Source: DATATV01 sp035551355 (GTDB lineage Bacteria; Actinomycetota; Actinomycetes; Mycobacteriales; Pseudonocardiaceae). Taken from it: a stretch of DNA of 28,081 nucleotides. A program made the translations under genes and the position numbers. This document shows, in pieces, positions 8,801 through 15,050 of this stretch (within the stretch, counting starts at the first letter, position 1; each line of letters starts with the position of its first letter). Below the pieces are notes generated by a model. That model had not been told where the DNA came from and made no database searches. It worked only from the letters and a program-made list of their open reading frames with translations. The stretch lies in assembly GCA_035551355.1 (NCBI GenBank), contig DASZNF010000054.1, forward strand, positions 1-28,081, given 5' to 3'.

Positions 8801-9133
8801 GGTCGGATCGGCCGCCACCGTGTAGGTGGTGTCCCGGCTCTGCAGGTCGGTGAAGGTCGAGCCGTCGGTCACCACGTACTGCAGGGTGCCCACATCGGTG
8901 TTGTCCACCGTCGGCTCGTACACGTCCGAGAGCACCCCGCCGGCCACCGTGTACCAGACCTTCGAGGTGGTCCCGGTGGCCGTGCCGAGGCAGTCCTTGC
9001 GGCCGGTGTCGAAGTACGACTCGGCGCCCGGCCCGCCCGGCGCGGTGCCACTCGCGACCGCGACCGCGGGGACCGCGGCCGCCACCAGGGCCGCGCCGAG
9101 CAGGACCGACAACACGGACAGCCTGGGGCGCAT
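5822..9133 (-). CDS. Secreted GH15 glucodextranase/glucoamylase-type glucosidase, four-domain
   Basis: The 1103-residue secreted enzyme begins with a Sec signal peptide (MRPRLSVLSVLLGAALVAAA, with AVA-SG cleavage near residues 26-28). It is followed by a glucodextranase-type N-terminal beta domain (about 35-290), a GH15 (alpha/alpha)6 barrel (about 300-765), a glucodextranase domain-B Ig-like module (about 775-865) and a C-terminal glucodextranase beta domain (about 875-1100). The barrel shows GRDLYEIFTG near residue 383, RWEEQSGYSP near 485 (general-acid Glu region) and VPEQAWEDPD near 701 (general-base Glu region). It probably releases glucose from the non-reducing ends of alpha-glucans or dextran. 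The ATG at 9131-9133 is preceded by GAGAGG; a longer start 36 bases upstream would spoil the signal peptide. The leader holds overlapping inverted repeats (see 9134-9188). It has no obvious link to the steroid genes beside it. Confidence 0.87.
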   Translation of the reverse strand: MRPRLSVLSVLLGAALVAAAVPAVAVASGTAPGGPGAESYFDTGRKDCLGTATGTTSKVWYTVAGGVLSDVYEPTVDNTDVGTLQYVVTDGSTFTDLQSRDTTYTVAADPTGMACTVTATSARHHYQLITTYLTDPSRDTVLMRTQLRSATPLHLYARLDAHVNGNGGGGVANGGADSGAVQRIGPAAVPVVSDTSTVSQAANRDYAVPTFMALASSAARPTASVGYAGTASDGLTTLAATHTLGTTYSAAPNGHIVATEDVTPHGVNVVLALGFGRNAPGALNTATASLAKPFDAVSATYQQGWQHYDAGLKPAPTHLPGLSDATVLAHYHLSANVLKASEDKTFAGAIAASLSSPWGQAVDAGALVGGKPVYFGSYREVFGRDLYEIFTGLLADGDLSTARDAAYFLFDRQQLATGELPRNSLPNGKSAPDTGGDQLDETAYPILMAYESGLGGDDTLWAGHIRPAADFLVAHGPSYGVERWEEQSGYSPSTIAAEIAGLTAAATIAAQHGDPARAQVYQATADDFQRDIVNWAVTSTGPDAARYFIRLSKTGDPNAAISYNLGNGGPTVDQRQVIDGGFQELVRLGELPVSNPDIQSSLSVLDKQISLNTPSGAGYYRYGTSAAAGSADGYGDCYQPSQSSCTGQGQPWPTTDTGTGHPWPVLSGERAETDVAQGNLTAAGALLGAMFQMSSGVGLVPEQAWEDPDLAASPYGSDPATASIGFVDGKAAGSASPLSWAQAQELRLITDIGADRVTDRPDITTNRYVSGRPPGTATISITAPAAASTIEGSTTTVTGATSPGAHVVVAATDTDTDTGAAGATASATAGRDGTFAVSVPIGFGTNVITATARTIEGATGYAQESVVGDIAGGTTVLDVTDPTGDDTGPGTYQYPTAADFVAGSYDLTRFQVISSGNTVYLRTTLRALTPTFGNTLGAQLLDIYVHTPTATTTSTAAAFPTRDYTVTPAWSQRLEVQGFAAPVWQDASGNAVAQATVVASTVAKTVTIAVPAAALGTPGAGWSFAVVLAGQDGYSPDQARAFTATPGAYTFGVCAPGGTAPVCAADPGSVPRAMDVLTPAGVDQAGELDPTRGPVTVAAVPVG

Positions 9134-9177
9134 GGCAACGACCTCTCTGTCGCGAGCAAACGCTCGCAATCGTTGCC
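9134..9177 (-). promoter_or_regulatory. Nested inverted repeats around the RBS of the GH15 gene
   Basis: Read on the minus strand, GGCAACGA (9177-9170) is exactly complementary to TCGTTGCC (9141-9134), which abuts the ATG. Between them lies a second perfect hairpin, GCGAGC-GTTT-GCTCGC (9167-9152), then the RBS GACAGAGAGG. In RNA this would give an 8-bp outer stem closing directly at the start codon, an inner 6-bp stem, and the RBS in the junction. Alternatively the repeats are DNA operator half-sites. No regulator is identified. Confidence 0.5.
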
Positions 9178-9188
9178 GGGCCCGGCAA
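9173..9188. promoter_or_regulatory. 16-bp perfect palindrome TTGCCGGG|CCCGGCAA
   Basis: It is a self-complementary 16-mer located 35 bases past the kshB stop and 40 bases before the GH15 start. As RNA it could form a 6-bp stem with a GGCC loop, but there is no T-tract, so a classical terminator for kshB is not supported. Its GGCAA half is the same segment used by the outer stem that closes at the GH15 ATG, so the two folds exclude each other. It could also be a dimeric repressor operator. Confidence 0.5.
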
Positions 9189-9222
9189 ACTTCGTCAAGC
9201 GGCTATTCGGCGGTGCTGGTGA

Positions 9223-10272
9223 CTATTCGTAGGTGATGGTCACCTTGTCGCTCTCGGCTAGAGACTGGCAGGCCAGGATGTAGCCCTCGGCCAGATCCTC
9301 CTCTTCCAGCACCTCGTTGTTGATCATGCTGACCTCGCCCTCCAGCTTGACGCAGGCGCAGGCCGAGCAGCGGCCCTCCCGGCACGAGTAGGGCGCGTCC
9401 AGCCCGGCCTCCAGCAGCGTGTCCAGCAGCTTCTTCCCGGCCGGCCATGCGACGGTGTGCTTCTCCCCGTCCAGGGTGACCAGGATGGTGGCCTCCGGGC
9501 CGTCCGCGGCGGCGGGCGTCTCCTGCTCGGCGGTGGGCTGCTCGGCGAACGGGTTCTCGTGCAGCGAGACGAACCGCTCCAGGTGGGTGCGGTCGCGCGG
9601 CACCCCGAGCCCCCGCAACGCCTCGGTGGCCGCGGCCATGAACGGCTTGGGCCCGCACACGTACACGTCCCGGTCGGCGTAGGGCTCGGCCAGCGCGCGC
9701 AGCGCGGCCACCTCGGGCAGACCCTGCACGCTCTCCAGCCAGTGCACCGCGGTGAACCGGTCGGGCTGTCCCTTGGCCAGCGCGGTGAGCGTGTCGGCGA
9801 AGATCACCGACCGCTCGTCCCGGTTGGCGTACACCAGCGCGCACCGGCCGTTGCCCGCGGCCAGCGCGGAACCCAGGATGGACAGCACCGGGGTGATCCC
9901 GCTGCCCGCGGCCAGGAACAGGAAATCCCGGTCCAGCGACTTCGGGGTGAACGCGCCCGCCGGGGGCAGCACGTCCAGGGTGGTGCCGGGCCGCACGTTG
10001 TCCAGGATCCAGGCCGAGGCGTAGCCCTCCGGGGTGTGCTTCACGGTGACCCGCAGCGGATCCCCGGCGTGCGGGGAGCTGGACATCGAGTAGCACCGGG
10101 CCACGGATTCCGTTTGCTCGCTGGGAATCCGCAGGGTGAGGAACTGGCCGGGCTTGTAGGCGAACTGGCCAGACAGTTCCGGCGGGACGTCGAACACCAG
10201 CGAGCGGGTGTCGGCCGTCTCCTCGATCACCTCGGCCACCCGCAACCGGTGGTAGGGCTGCTCATTCGTCAT
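9223..10272 (-). CDS. kshB: 3-ketosteroid 9-alpha-hydroxylase, reductase component KshB
   Basis: The 349-residue class IA oxygenase reductase passes electrons from NADH through FAD and a plant-type 2Fe-2S centre to KshA. Order: a ferredoxin-reductase FAD domain with RCYSMSSSP (about 12-110), an NAD domain with AAGSGITPVLS and VYVCGPKPFM, a linker, and a C-terminal ferredoxin domain (about 262-349) with YSCREGRCSACAC and the fourth Cys in ILACQS. The tail (NNEVLEEEDLAEGYILACQS) is very close to mycobacterial KshB. The ATG at 10270-10272 lies inside the end of the four-Cys gene, overlapping it by 11 bases. It is the last gene of the kstD-kshA operon. Related phenylacetyl-CoA or CNT-type reductases share the fold, but position beside kshA settles the call. 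Confidence 0.94.
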   Translation of the reverse strand: MTNEQPYHRLRVAEVIEETADTRSLVFDVPPELSGQFAYKPGQFLTLRIPSEQTESVARCYSMSSSPHAGDPLRVTVKHTPEGYASAWILDNVRPGTTLDVLPPAGAFTPKSLDRDFLFLAAGSGITPVLSILGSALAAGNGRCALVYANRDERSVIFADTLTALAKGQPDRFTAVHWLESVQGLPEVAALRALAEPYADRDVYVCGPKPFMAAATEALRGLGVPRDRTHLERFVSLHENPFAEQPTAEQETPAAADGPEATILVTLDGEKHTVAWPAGKKLLDTLLEAGLDAPYSCREGRCSACACVKLEGEVSMINNEVLEEEDLAEGYILACQSLAESDKVTITYE

Positions 10273-10540
10273 CGGGCACCACCACAGTCCCTTTCCGGAC
10301 CGCCAGTTCGATGCTGTCGCGCAGCGCGTTGCAGCGGTCCAGCAGGGCGCTCGCGCCGCCGGCCGCCCGGTGCGCGGCGAACTCCGGGCAGTGCCGCACC
10401 GCCTCGGTGGTCCACTGGATGCTGGTCTGGGCGGTGGAAGCCTTGCGCACCAACACCTTGTTCGCGCACGCCTGGCAGTCGACGGGCACCAGCCCACCCT
10501 CCAGGTACTCCCGCCGCTCGGTCGCGCCGTCGATGGTCAT
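10262..10540 (-). CDS. Conserved-looking four-cysteine small protein between kshA and kshB
   Basis: The 92-residue soluble protein is encoded 7 bases after kshA and overlaps the start of kshB by 11 bases, so it belongs to the hydroxylase operon. It has four cysteines: C22 and C25 as a C-x2-C knuckle (VDCQACANKV), C51 in HCPEF and C70 in RCNAL. There is a conserved-looking TSIQW segment around residues 39-43 and an amphipathic helix, RDSIELAVRKG, near the end. This pattern fits a small zinc- or iron-sulphur-binding fold. I do not know a characterised homologue. Its place between the two Ksh subunits suggests an accessory role in assembly or electron transfer for the hydroxylase; this is inference. 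Coding is supported by the tight spacing and the start at ATG 10538-10540. Confidence 0.78.
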   Translation of the reverse strand: MTIDGATERREYLEGGLVPVDCQACANKVLVRKASTAQTSIQWTTEAVRHCPEFAAHRAAGGASALLDRCNALRDSIELAVRKGTVVVPDDE

Positions 10541-10547
10541 GGCCGGA

Positions 10548-11693
10548 TCAGACCCCGGCCTCGCGGGCGGCCAGGTTCTCCGCGACCTCCCGCTCCCAGG
10601 CCTCGTTGGCCCGGGTGGTGTCCACCTCGAACTCGAACCGCTCGGTCATCTCCTCGGTGACCTCCGCGGTGTCCACATAGAACTGGTCGTACCACCGGCG
10701 CAACTGGTAGACCGGCCCGTCCTCCTCGCACAGCAGGGGATTGTCGATGCGGGTCTTGTTCTTCCAGATCTCCACGTCCTGCAGGAAGCCGACGCCGATG
10801 CCCTTGGCGAACTTCTGCGCCACCTTGTCGGCCTGCTCGTCGTCCATCCCGGGGAACTTCTTGACCGTCGCACCCCATTGCAGCACAAAGGAATTCTCGC
10901 TGACCGGATAGTGGCAGTTGATCAGCACCGAGTCCACGTCGATGCCCTTGTACTTCTGGTACAGGTAGTTGATCATGTAGGAGGGGCCGTAGTAGGAGGC
11001 CTCGGAGCGCAGCGAGTTCTCCTCGCCGGCGTAGTTGCCGCTGGCCATGTCCGGCCGGCCCCGGGAGTTCAGGTACTGGGTGGCCACATGTCCTTCGAAC
11101 ACGTTCTTGAAGTACGTGGGGAAGGCGAAGTGGATGTAGAAGAAGTGCGCCATGTCCACCACGTTGTCGATGATCTCGCGGCAGTTGGCGCCCTCGATGA
11201 GCACCGAGTCCCAGGTCCAGTTGCTCCACTCGTCGGAGAACGCGGCGTCGATGCGCGGGATGGTCACGTCGTCTTCGGGCGGCTTGTTCTCCGCGTCGTG
11301 CCAGACGAACAGCTGTTTGTTCTCCTCAAGCGTGGTCCAGGAGCGCGTGCGGGCGCGCAGCGGAATCCGCTTGGCGTAAGGGATCTGCTGGCAGCGGCCG
11401 TTGCCGCCCCAGCGCCAGTCGTGGAACGGGCAGGCCACCTCGTCGCCCTTGACGGTGCCCTGGGTCAGGTCGCCGCCCATGTGCCGGCAGTAGCCGTCCA
11501 GCACGTGCAGCTCGCCCTTGCTGTCGGCCCACACCACGAGTTTGGTGCCGAAGCCCTCGATCGCGTGGGGCTTGCCGTCCCGGAAGGAGTCCGCCAGGCC
11601 GAGGCAGTGCCAGCCGCGGGCGAACCGGGTGGGCAGGTTGCCCACGTCGATGGTGCGCACCCCGTCCGAGGCGCCGTTCGCGGTTGCGGTCAT
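10548..11693 (-). CDS. kshA: 3-ketosteroid 9-alpha-hydroxylase, Rieske oxygenase component KshA
   Basis: The 381-residue Rieske non-haem iron oxygenase hydroxylates C9 of androstadienedione-type steroids. With KstD this opens ring B and aromatises ring A to give 3-HSA. The Rieske cluster ligands are C69 and H71 (GYCRHMGGDL) and C88 and H91 (ACPFHDW). The mononuclear iron histidines are H183 and H188 in NVVDMAHFFYIHFAFP, as in mycobacterial KshA, and the Asp ligand is expected in the C-terminal half. The length equals the usual 380-390. The ATG shares an ATGA overlap with the kstD stop, so the two are translationally coupled. The four-Cys protein and kshB follow. Electrons would come from KshB. 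Confidence 0.96.
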   Translation of the reverse strand: MTATANGASDGVRTIDVGNLPTRFARGWHCLGLADSFRDGKPHAIEGFGTKLVVWADSKGELHVLDGYCRHMGGDLTQGTVKGDEVACPFHDWRWGGNGRCQQIPYAKRIPLRARTRSWTTLEENKQLFVWHDAENKPPEDDVTIPRIDAAFSDEWSNWTWDSVLIEGANCREIIDNVVDMAHFFYIHFAFPTYFKNVFEGHVATQYLNSRGRPDMASGNYAGEENSLRSEASYYGPSYMINYLYQKYKGIDVDSVLINCHYPVSENSFVLQWGATVKKFPGMDDEQADKVAQKFAKGIGVGFLQDVEIWKNKTRIDNPLLCEEDGPVYQLRRWYDQFYVDTAEVTEEMTERFEFEVDTTRANEAWEREVAENLAAREAGV

Positions 11694-13369
11694 GCCGTCC
11701 CTCCAGTTCGCGCCGCGATGTCCAACGCGGCCAGGTATCCGAATGTCATCGCGGGTCCAATCGTCGCGCCCGCGCCCGCGTAGGTATGGCCCATCACCGC
11801 GGCACTGGTGTTGCCCGCGGCGTACAGGCCGGGAATCGGGGTGCCCTCGGCGGTGAGCACCCGGGCCCGGTCGTCGGTGCGCAGGCCGCCCTTGGTGCCC
11901 AGATCGCCGGGCACCATGCGGATCGCGTAGAACGGCGCGGTGCGCAGCGCGCCGAGCGAGGGGTTGGGGCGATTGCGCGGATCGCCGTAGTAGTGATCGT
12001 AGGCCGAGTCGCCGCGGTGGAAGTCGGTGTCCTTGCCGGTGTCGGCGAAACCGTTGAACTTCTCCACAGTGGACTCCAGTGCCCCGGCCGGCAGCTCGAT
12101 CTTCTCCGCCAGCTCGGCCAGGGTGCCCGCCCGGAACACCACGCCCGCCCTGTACCAGCGGCCCGGGAACTTCTGCCGCGGGCTCATCCCGCAGAACATG
12201 TACCGGTTGCGGTAGCGCTGGTCGATGATCATCCAGGTCGGCATGTTCACCGCAGGCCCGTCGCCGTCGCCGTACATGGCGTGCACCGCGTCCACGTAGG
12301 GGGCGGCCTCGTTGACGAACCGCTCGCCCTTTCCGTTGACCATCATGCCGCCGGGCAGGGTGCGCTCGGCCAGGCAGAAGTACGGGCCGCCGGTCAGCGG
12401 GATGGACGGGCCCCACCAGGCGTCGTCCATCAGCTCCAGCGCCCCGCCGGCCCGCTGGCCCACGGTGATCGCGTCGCCGGTGTTCTCCTTGGCGCCCACC
12501 GTCCAGCCGGTGCCGATCGGCTCGCGCTGGTACTGCTTGCGCATCGTCTCGTTGTGCTCGAACCCGCCCGCGGCCAGCAGCACGCCCCTGCGGGCGGTGA
12601 CCCGCACCGGCTTGCCCTCGTGCTCGACCTCCACGCCGGTGACCACACCGTCGGTGATGACCAGTTCGCGCAGCGGGGTGTCCAGCCAGACCGGCACGCC
12701 GGCCCGCTGCAGGCCCGCGCGCAGCCCGGTGGCCAGGGCCTGACCCATGGTGAGCAGGTGCTGCCCGCGCAGCCGGCCCCAGGCCCACCGGGCGCCGACG
12801 AGGAACGCGCTGACCACCCCACGCGGATGCCGGGCGATCAGGTTGAGCCACTTGTAGTGCGCCGCGGTCACCGGCAGGCCCTTGGGCGCCGGGAGATACG
12901 GCGGGTTGAGGTTGGCCAGCTCGGCGCCGAGCACGTGCCCGTCCAGTGGGCGCGGCTCGATGCTGCGGCCGATGGCCAGGCCGCCGTCGGCCTCCGGGTA
13001 GTAGTCGGAGTAGCCGGGGACATGGCGGAAGTCCAGTGGGGTCTTCGCCCGCACCAGGGCCACCATCTCCGGCCCGGCGGCCAGCACCGCGGCGCGGCGC
13101 CGCTCGGTCACGTCCTCGCCGATGATGTCGGTCAGGTAGCGCGTGGCCGCCTCCGGACTGTCCGGAACCCCGGCCGCGCGCAGCACTTCGTTGCCCGGCG
13201 CCCACACGGCGCCGCCGGAGCGGGCCGTGGACCCGCCGAACCGCCCGGCCTTCTCCACCACCAGGGCGGACAGGCCGCGGGCGGCCGCGGTCAGCGCCGC
13301 GGTCATGCCGGCAGCTCCACTGCCCACCACAACCACGTCGTATTCGGGCCCGGATTCCGCGCTGCTCAT
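11690..13369 (-). CDS. kstD: 3-ketosteroid delta-1-dehydrogenase KstD
   Basis: The 559-residue FAD enzyme introduces the C1-C2 double bond into ring A of 3-ketosteroids. The N-terminal dinucleotide fold is YDVVVVGSGAAGMTAAL, with the acidic ribose-binding end at VVEKAGRFGG. FAD contacts continue at TARSGGAVW and at the C-terminal GLYAAGNTSAAVMGHTYAGAG. In that last motif Y530 and G534 have the spacing of the catalytic Tyr and Gly near the C-terminus of rhodococcal KstD1. A YSDYYPE stretch lies near residue 125, where KstD has another active-site Tyr. The ATG at 13367-13369 has the RBS GGGAGG; a TTG one codon earlier is possible but unneeded. It is the first gene of the ksh operon, behind a KstR-like operator. 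Confidence 0.93.
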   Translation of the reverse strand: MSSAESGPEYDVVVVGSGAAGMTAALTAAARGLSALVVEKAGRFGGSTARSGGAVWAPGNEVLRAAGVPDSPEAATRYLTDIIGEDVTERRRAAVLAAGPEMVALVRAKTPLDFRHVPGYSDYYPEADGGLAIGRSIEPRPLDGHVLGAELANLNPPYLPAPKGLPVTAAHYKWLNLIARHPRGVVSAFLVGARWAWGRLRGQHLLTMGQALATGLRAGLQRAGVPVWLDTPLRELVITDGVVTGVEVEHEGKPVRVTARRGVLLAAGGFEHNETMRKQYQREPIGTGWTVGAKENTGDAITVGQRAGGALELMDDAWWGPSIPLTGGPYFCLAERTLPGGMMVNGKGERFVNEAAPYVDAVHAMYGDGDGPAVNMPTWMIIDQRYRNRYMFCGMSPRQKFPGRWYRAGVVFRAGTLAELAEKIELPAGALESTVEKFNGFADTGKDTDFHRGDSAYDHYYGDPRNRPNPSLGALRTAPFYAIRMVPGDLGTKGGLRTDDRARVLTAEGTPIPGLYAAGNTSAAVMGHTYAGAGATIGPAMTFGYLAALDIAARTGGTA

Positions 13370-13391
13370 CAAGCCTCCCGCTGTGCCAGAC

Positions 13392-13405
13392 TGAAACAGG
13401 TTATA
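13392..13405. promoter_or_regulatory. KstR-type operator between kstD and the hsa operon
   Basis: TGAAACAGGTTATA fits every fixed position of the KstR consensus known from mycobacteria (TnnAACnnGTTnnA). KstR is a TetR repressor released by 3-keto-cholestenoyl-CoA intermediates. The site is the only such match I noticed, and it sits in the 79-base gap between the two divergent steroid operons. Candidate -10 elements for both directions overlap it: TATAAC on the minus strand (13405-13400) and TATAGT on the plus strand (13402-13407). One bound dimer could therefore silence both operons. The -35 elements are weak. Confidence 0.8.
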
Positions 13406-13448
13406 GTTTTATCCGGCCGAGCGCCACGTTACCCAGTGAGGGGTGTGG

Positions 13449-15050
13449 ATGTCCGAACAAGAACAGGTAACTGATGTGCTGGTCGTCGGATTCGGTGCGG
13501 CGGGCGCCTGCGCGGCCGTCGAAGCGGCCGACGCGGGCGCCGACGTGCTGGTGCTCGACCGGTTCTCCGGCGGTGGGGCCACCGCCCTGTCCGGCGGCAT
13601 CGTGTACGCCGGGGGTGGCACGCCCTATCAGGAGGTGGCCGGGGTCACCGACACCGTGGACGCCATGGTGGACTACCTCAAGCTGGAGGTCGGCGACGCG
13701 GTGAGCGAGGACACGCTGCGCCGGTTCTGCGCGGGCAGCCGGGACATGATCGGCTGGCTGGCCGGGCTGGGCGTGCCGTTCGAGGGCAGTCTGTGCCCCT
13801 ACAAGACCTCCTATCCCAGCGACAAGCACTACCTGTACTACTCCGGCAGCGAGGCCGCGGGCGGGTTCCGCGACGCGGCCGTGCCCGCGCCCCGCGGTCA
13901 CCGGGTCAAGGGCCCGGGAACCTCGGGAAAGGTGCTGTTCGCCAAGCTGGCCGCGGCCGTGCGCGGCCGCGGTGTGCGGGTGCTGCCCCAGACCCGGGTC
14001 ACCGAGCTGGTCACCGATCCGGCCGGCCGGGTCACCGGGGTGCGGGCGCGCACGCTCGCCGGCGCGCCCGCACTCGCCAGGGCCAGGCACCGGCTGCTGT
14101 CCCGCTACGCCGCCAAACCCGGCATCTACCTGCCGAAACTGCGTGCGGCCCTGGACCGGCGGGCCAGCCGGATCGAGGCCGGGCACGCCCGGGAGATCAG
14201 CATCACGGCCCGGCACGGCGTGGTCCTGGCCGCCGGGGGCTTCGTGCTCAACCGGACCATGCTGCGCGAACACGCCCCGGCCTACCGCGGCGGCCTGCCG
14301 CTGGGCACGGTCGGCGACGACGGCTCGGGCATCACGCTGGGCGTCGAGCGGGGCGCGGCCACCCGGTACCTGGACCACGTGTCGGCCTGGCGGTTCATCA
14401 CCCCGCCCACCGCGTTCGGCAAATCGCTGCTGGTCGACACCGCGGGCGCGCGGGTGTGCGACGAGTCCCGGTATGGCGCGGCTCTCGGGCACGCGCTGAT
14501 CACCGAGCACGGCGGTCGCGGCTGGCTGCTGGTGGACGCCAAGCTGGTGCGGGAAGCCCGCAGCCAGCTCGGGGTGCAAACCCTGTGGTTCCAGCGGATG
14601 CAGGCGGAATACCTGCTGCGCAAGGCGATCCGGGCTGACAGCATCGACGAACTGGCCAAGAGGGCCGGCATCGACGCCGAGGGCCTGATCGCGTCGGTGG
14701 TCGCGCACAACGCCGCCGCGGCGGCCGGAACCGCCGACCCGACCGGCAAACCGGCCGAGTTCGTGACCGCGATCGACGAAGGGCCCTACGCCCTGCTGGA
14801 CGTGTCGATCCGGCCCAGCATCGCCAATCCGTGCCCGATGCTCACCCTCGGCGGCCTGGTCGTGGACGAGCGGACCGGCGCCGTGCTGACCGGCGAGCAC
14901 ACCCCGATTCCCGGGCTGTACGCGGCCGGGCGCACCGCCGCCGGGCTGTGCGCGAACTCCTACGTCAGCGGACTTTCCCTTGCCGATTGCGTGTTCTCCG
15001 GCCGCCGGGCCGGCAGCGCGGCGGCGAAACCGGTGGAGGTGATCGGATGA
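13449..15050 (+). CDS. KstD-like FAD-dependent steroid oxidoreductase, first gene of the hsa operon
   Basis: The 533-residue flavoprotein belongs to the fumarate reductase/KstD superfamily. The N-terminal FAD site is VLVVGFGAAGACAAVEAAD, with VLDRFSGGGATALSGG following. The C-terminal flavin segment is GLYAAGRTAAGLCANSYVSG. Compared with KstD in this window, the final motif has Y505 followed by Gly three residues later (YVSG) instead of four (YAGAG), so the ring chemistry may differ. An arginine-rich insertion of about 40 residues (near 205-245, LLSRYAAKPGIYLPKLRAAL) is not in KstD. The ATG at 13449 follows GAGGGG; a GTG two codons earlier is possible. It overlaps hsaG by ATGA. Possible roles are a second delta-1- or a delta-4-dehydrogenase, or oxidation of an oxygenated ring system. 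The exact substrate is unknown. Confidence 0.8.
   Translation: MSEQEQVTDVLVVGFGAAGACAAVEAADAGADVLVLDRFSGGGATALSGGIVYAGGGTPYQEVAGVTDTVDAMVDYLKLEVGDAVSEDTLRRFCAGSRDMIGWLAGLGVPFEGSLCPYKTSYPSDKHYLYYSGSEAAGGFRDAAVPAPRGHRVKGPGTSGKVLFAKLAAAVRGRGVRVLPQTRVTELVTDPAGRVTGVRARTLAGAPALARARHRLLSRYAAKPGIYLPKLRAALDRRASRIEAGHAREISITARHGVVLAAGGFVLNRTMLREHAPAYRGGLPLGTVGDDGSGITLGVERGAATRYLDHVSAWRFITPPTAFGKSLLVDTAGARVCDESRYGAALGHALITEHGGRGWLLVDAKLVREARSQLGVQTLWFQRMQAEYLLRKAIRADSIDELAKRAGIDAEGLIASVVAHNAAAAAGTADPTGKPAEFVTAIDEGPYALLDVSIRPSIANPCPMLTLGGLVVDERTGAVLTGEHTPIPGLYAAGRTAAGLCANSYVSGLSLADCVFSGRRAGSAAAKPVEVIG

Noticed and set aside
9173..9188. The 16-bp palindrome as the intrinsic terminator of kshB
   Set aside because: The stem can be only about 6 bp with a 4-base loop and there is no T-tract. 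The overlap with the start-codon stem makes a regulatory role at least as likely.
10548..13205. An 885-codon open minus-strand frame joining KstD and KshA territory
   Set aside because: Only its last 381 codons read as KshA. The upstream part is an out-of-frame reading of kstD, and the ATGA junction shows two separate proteins.
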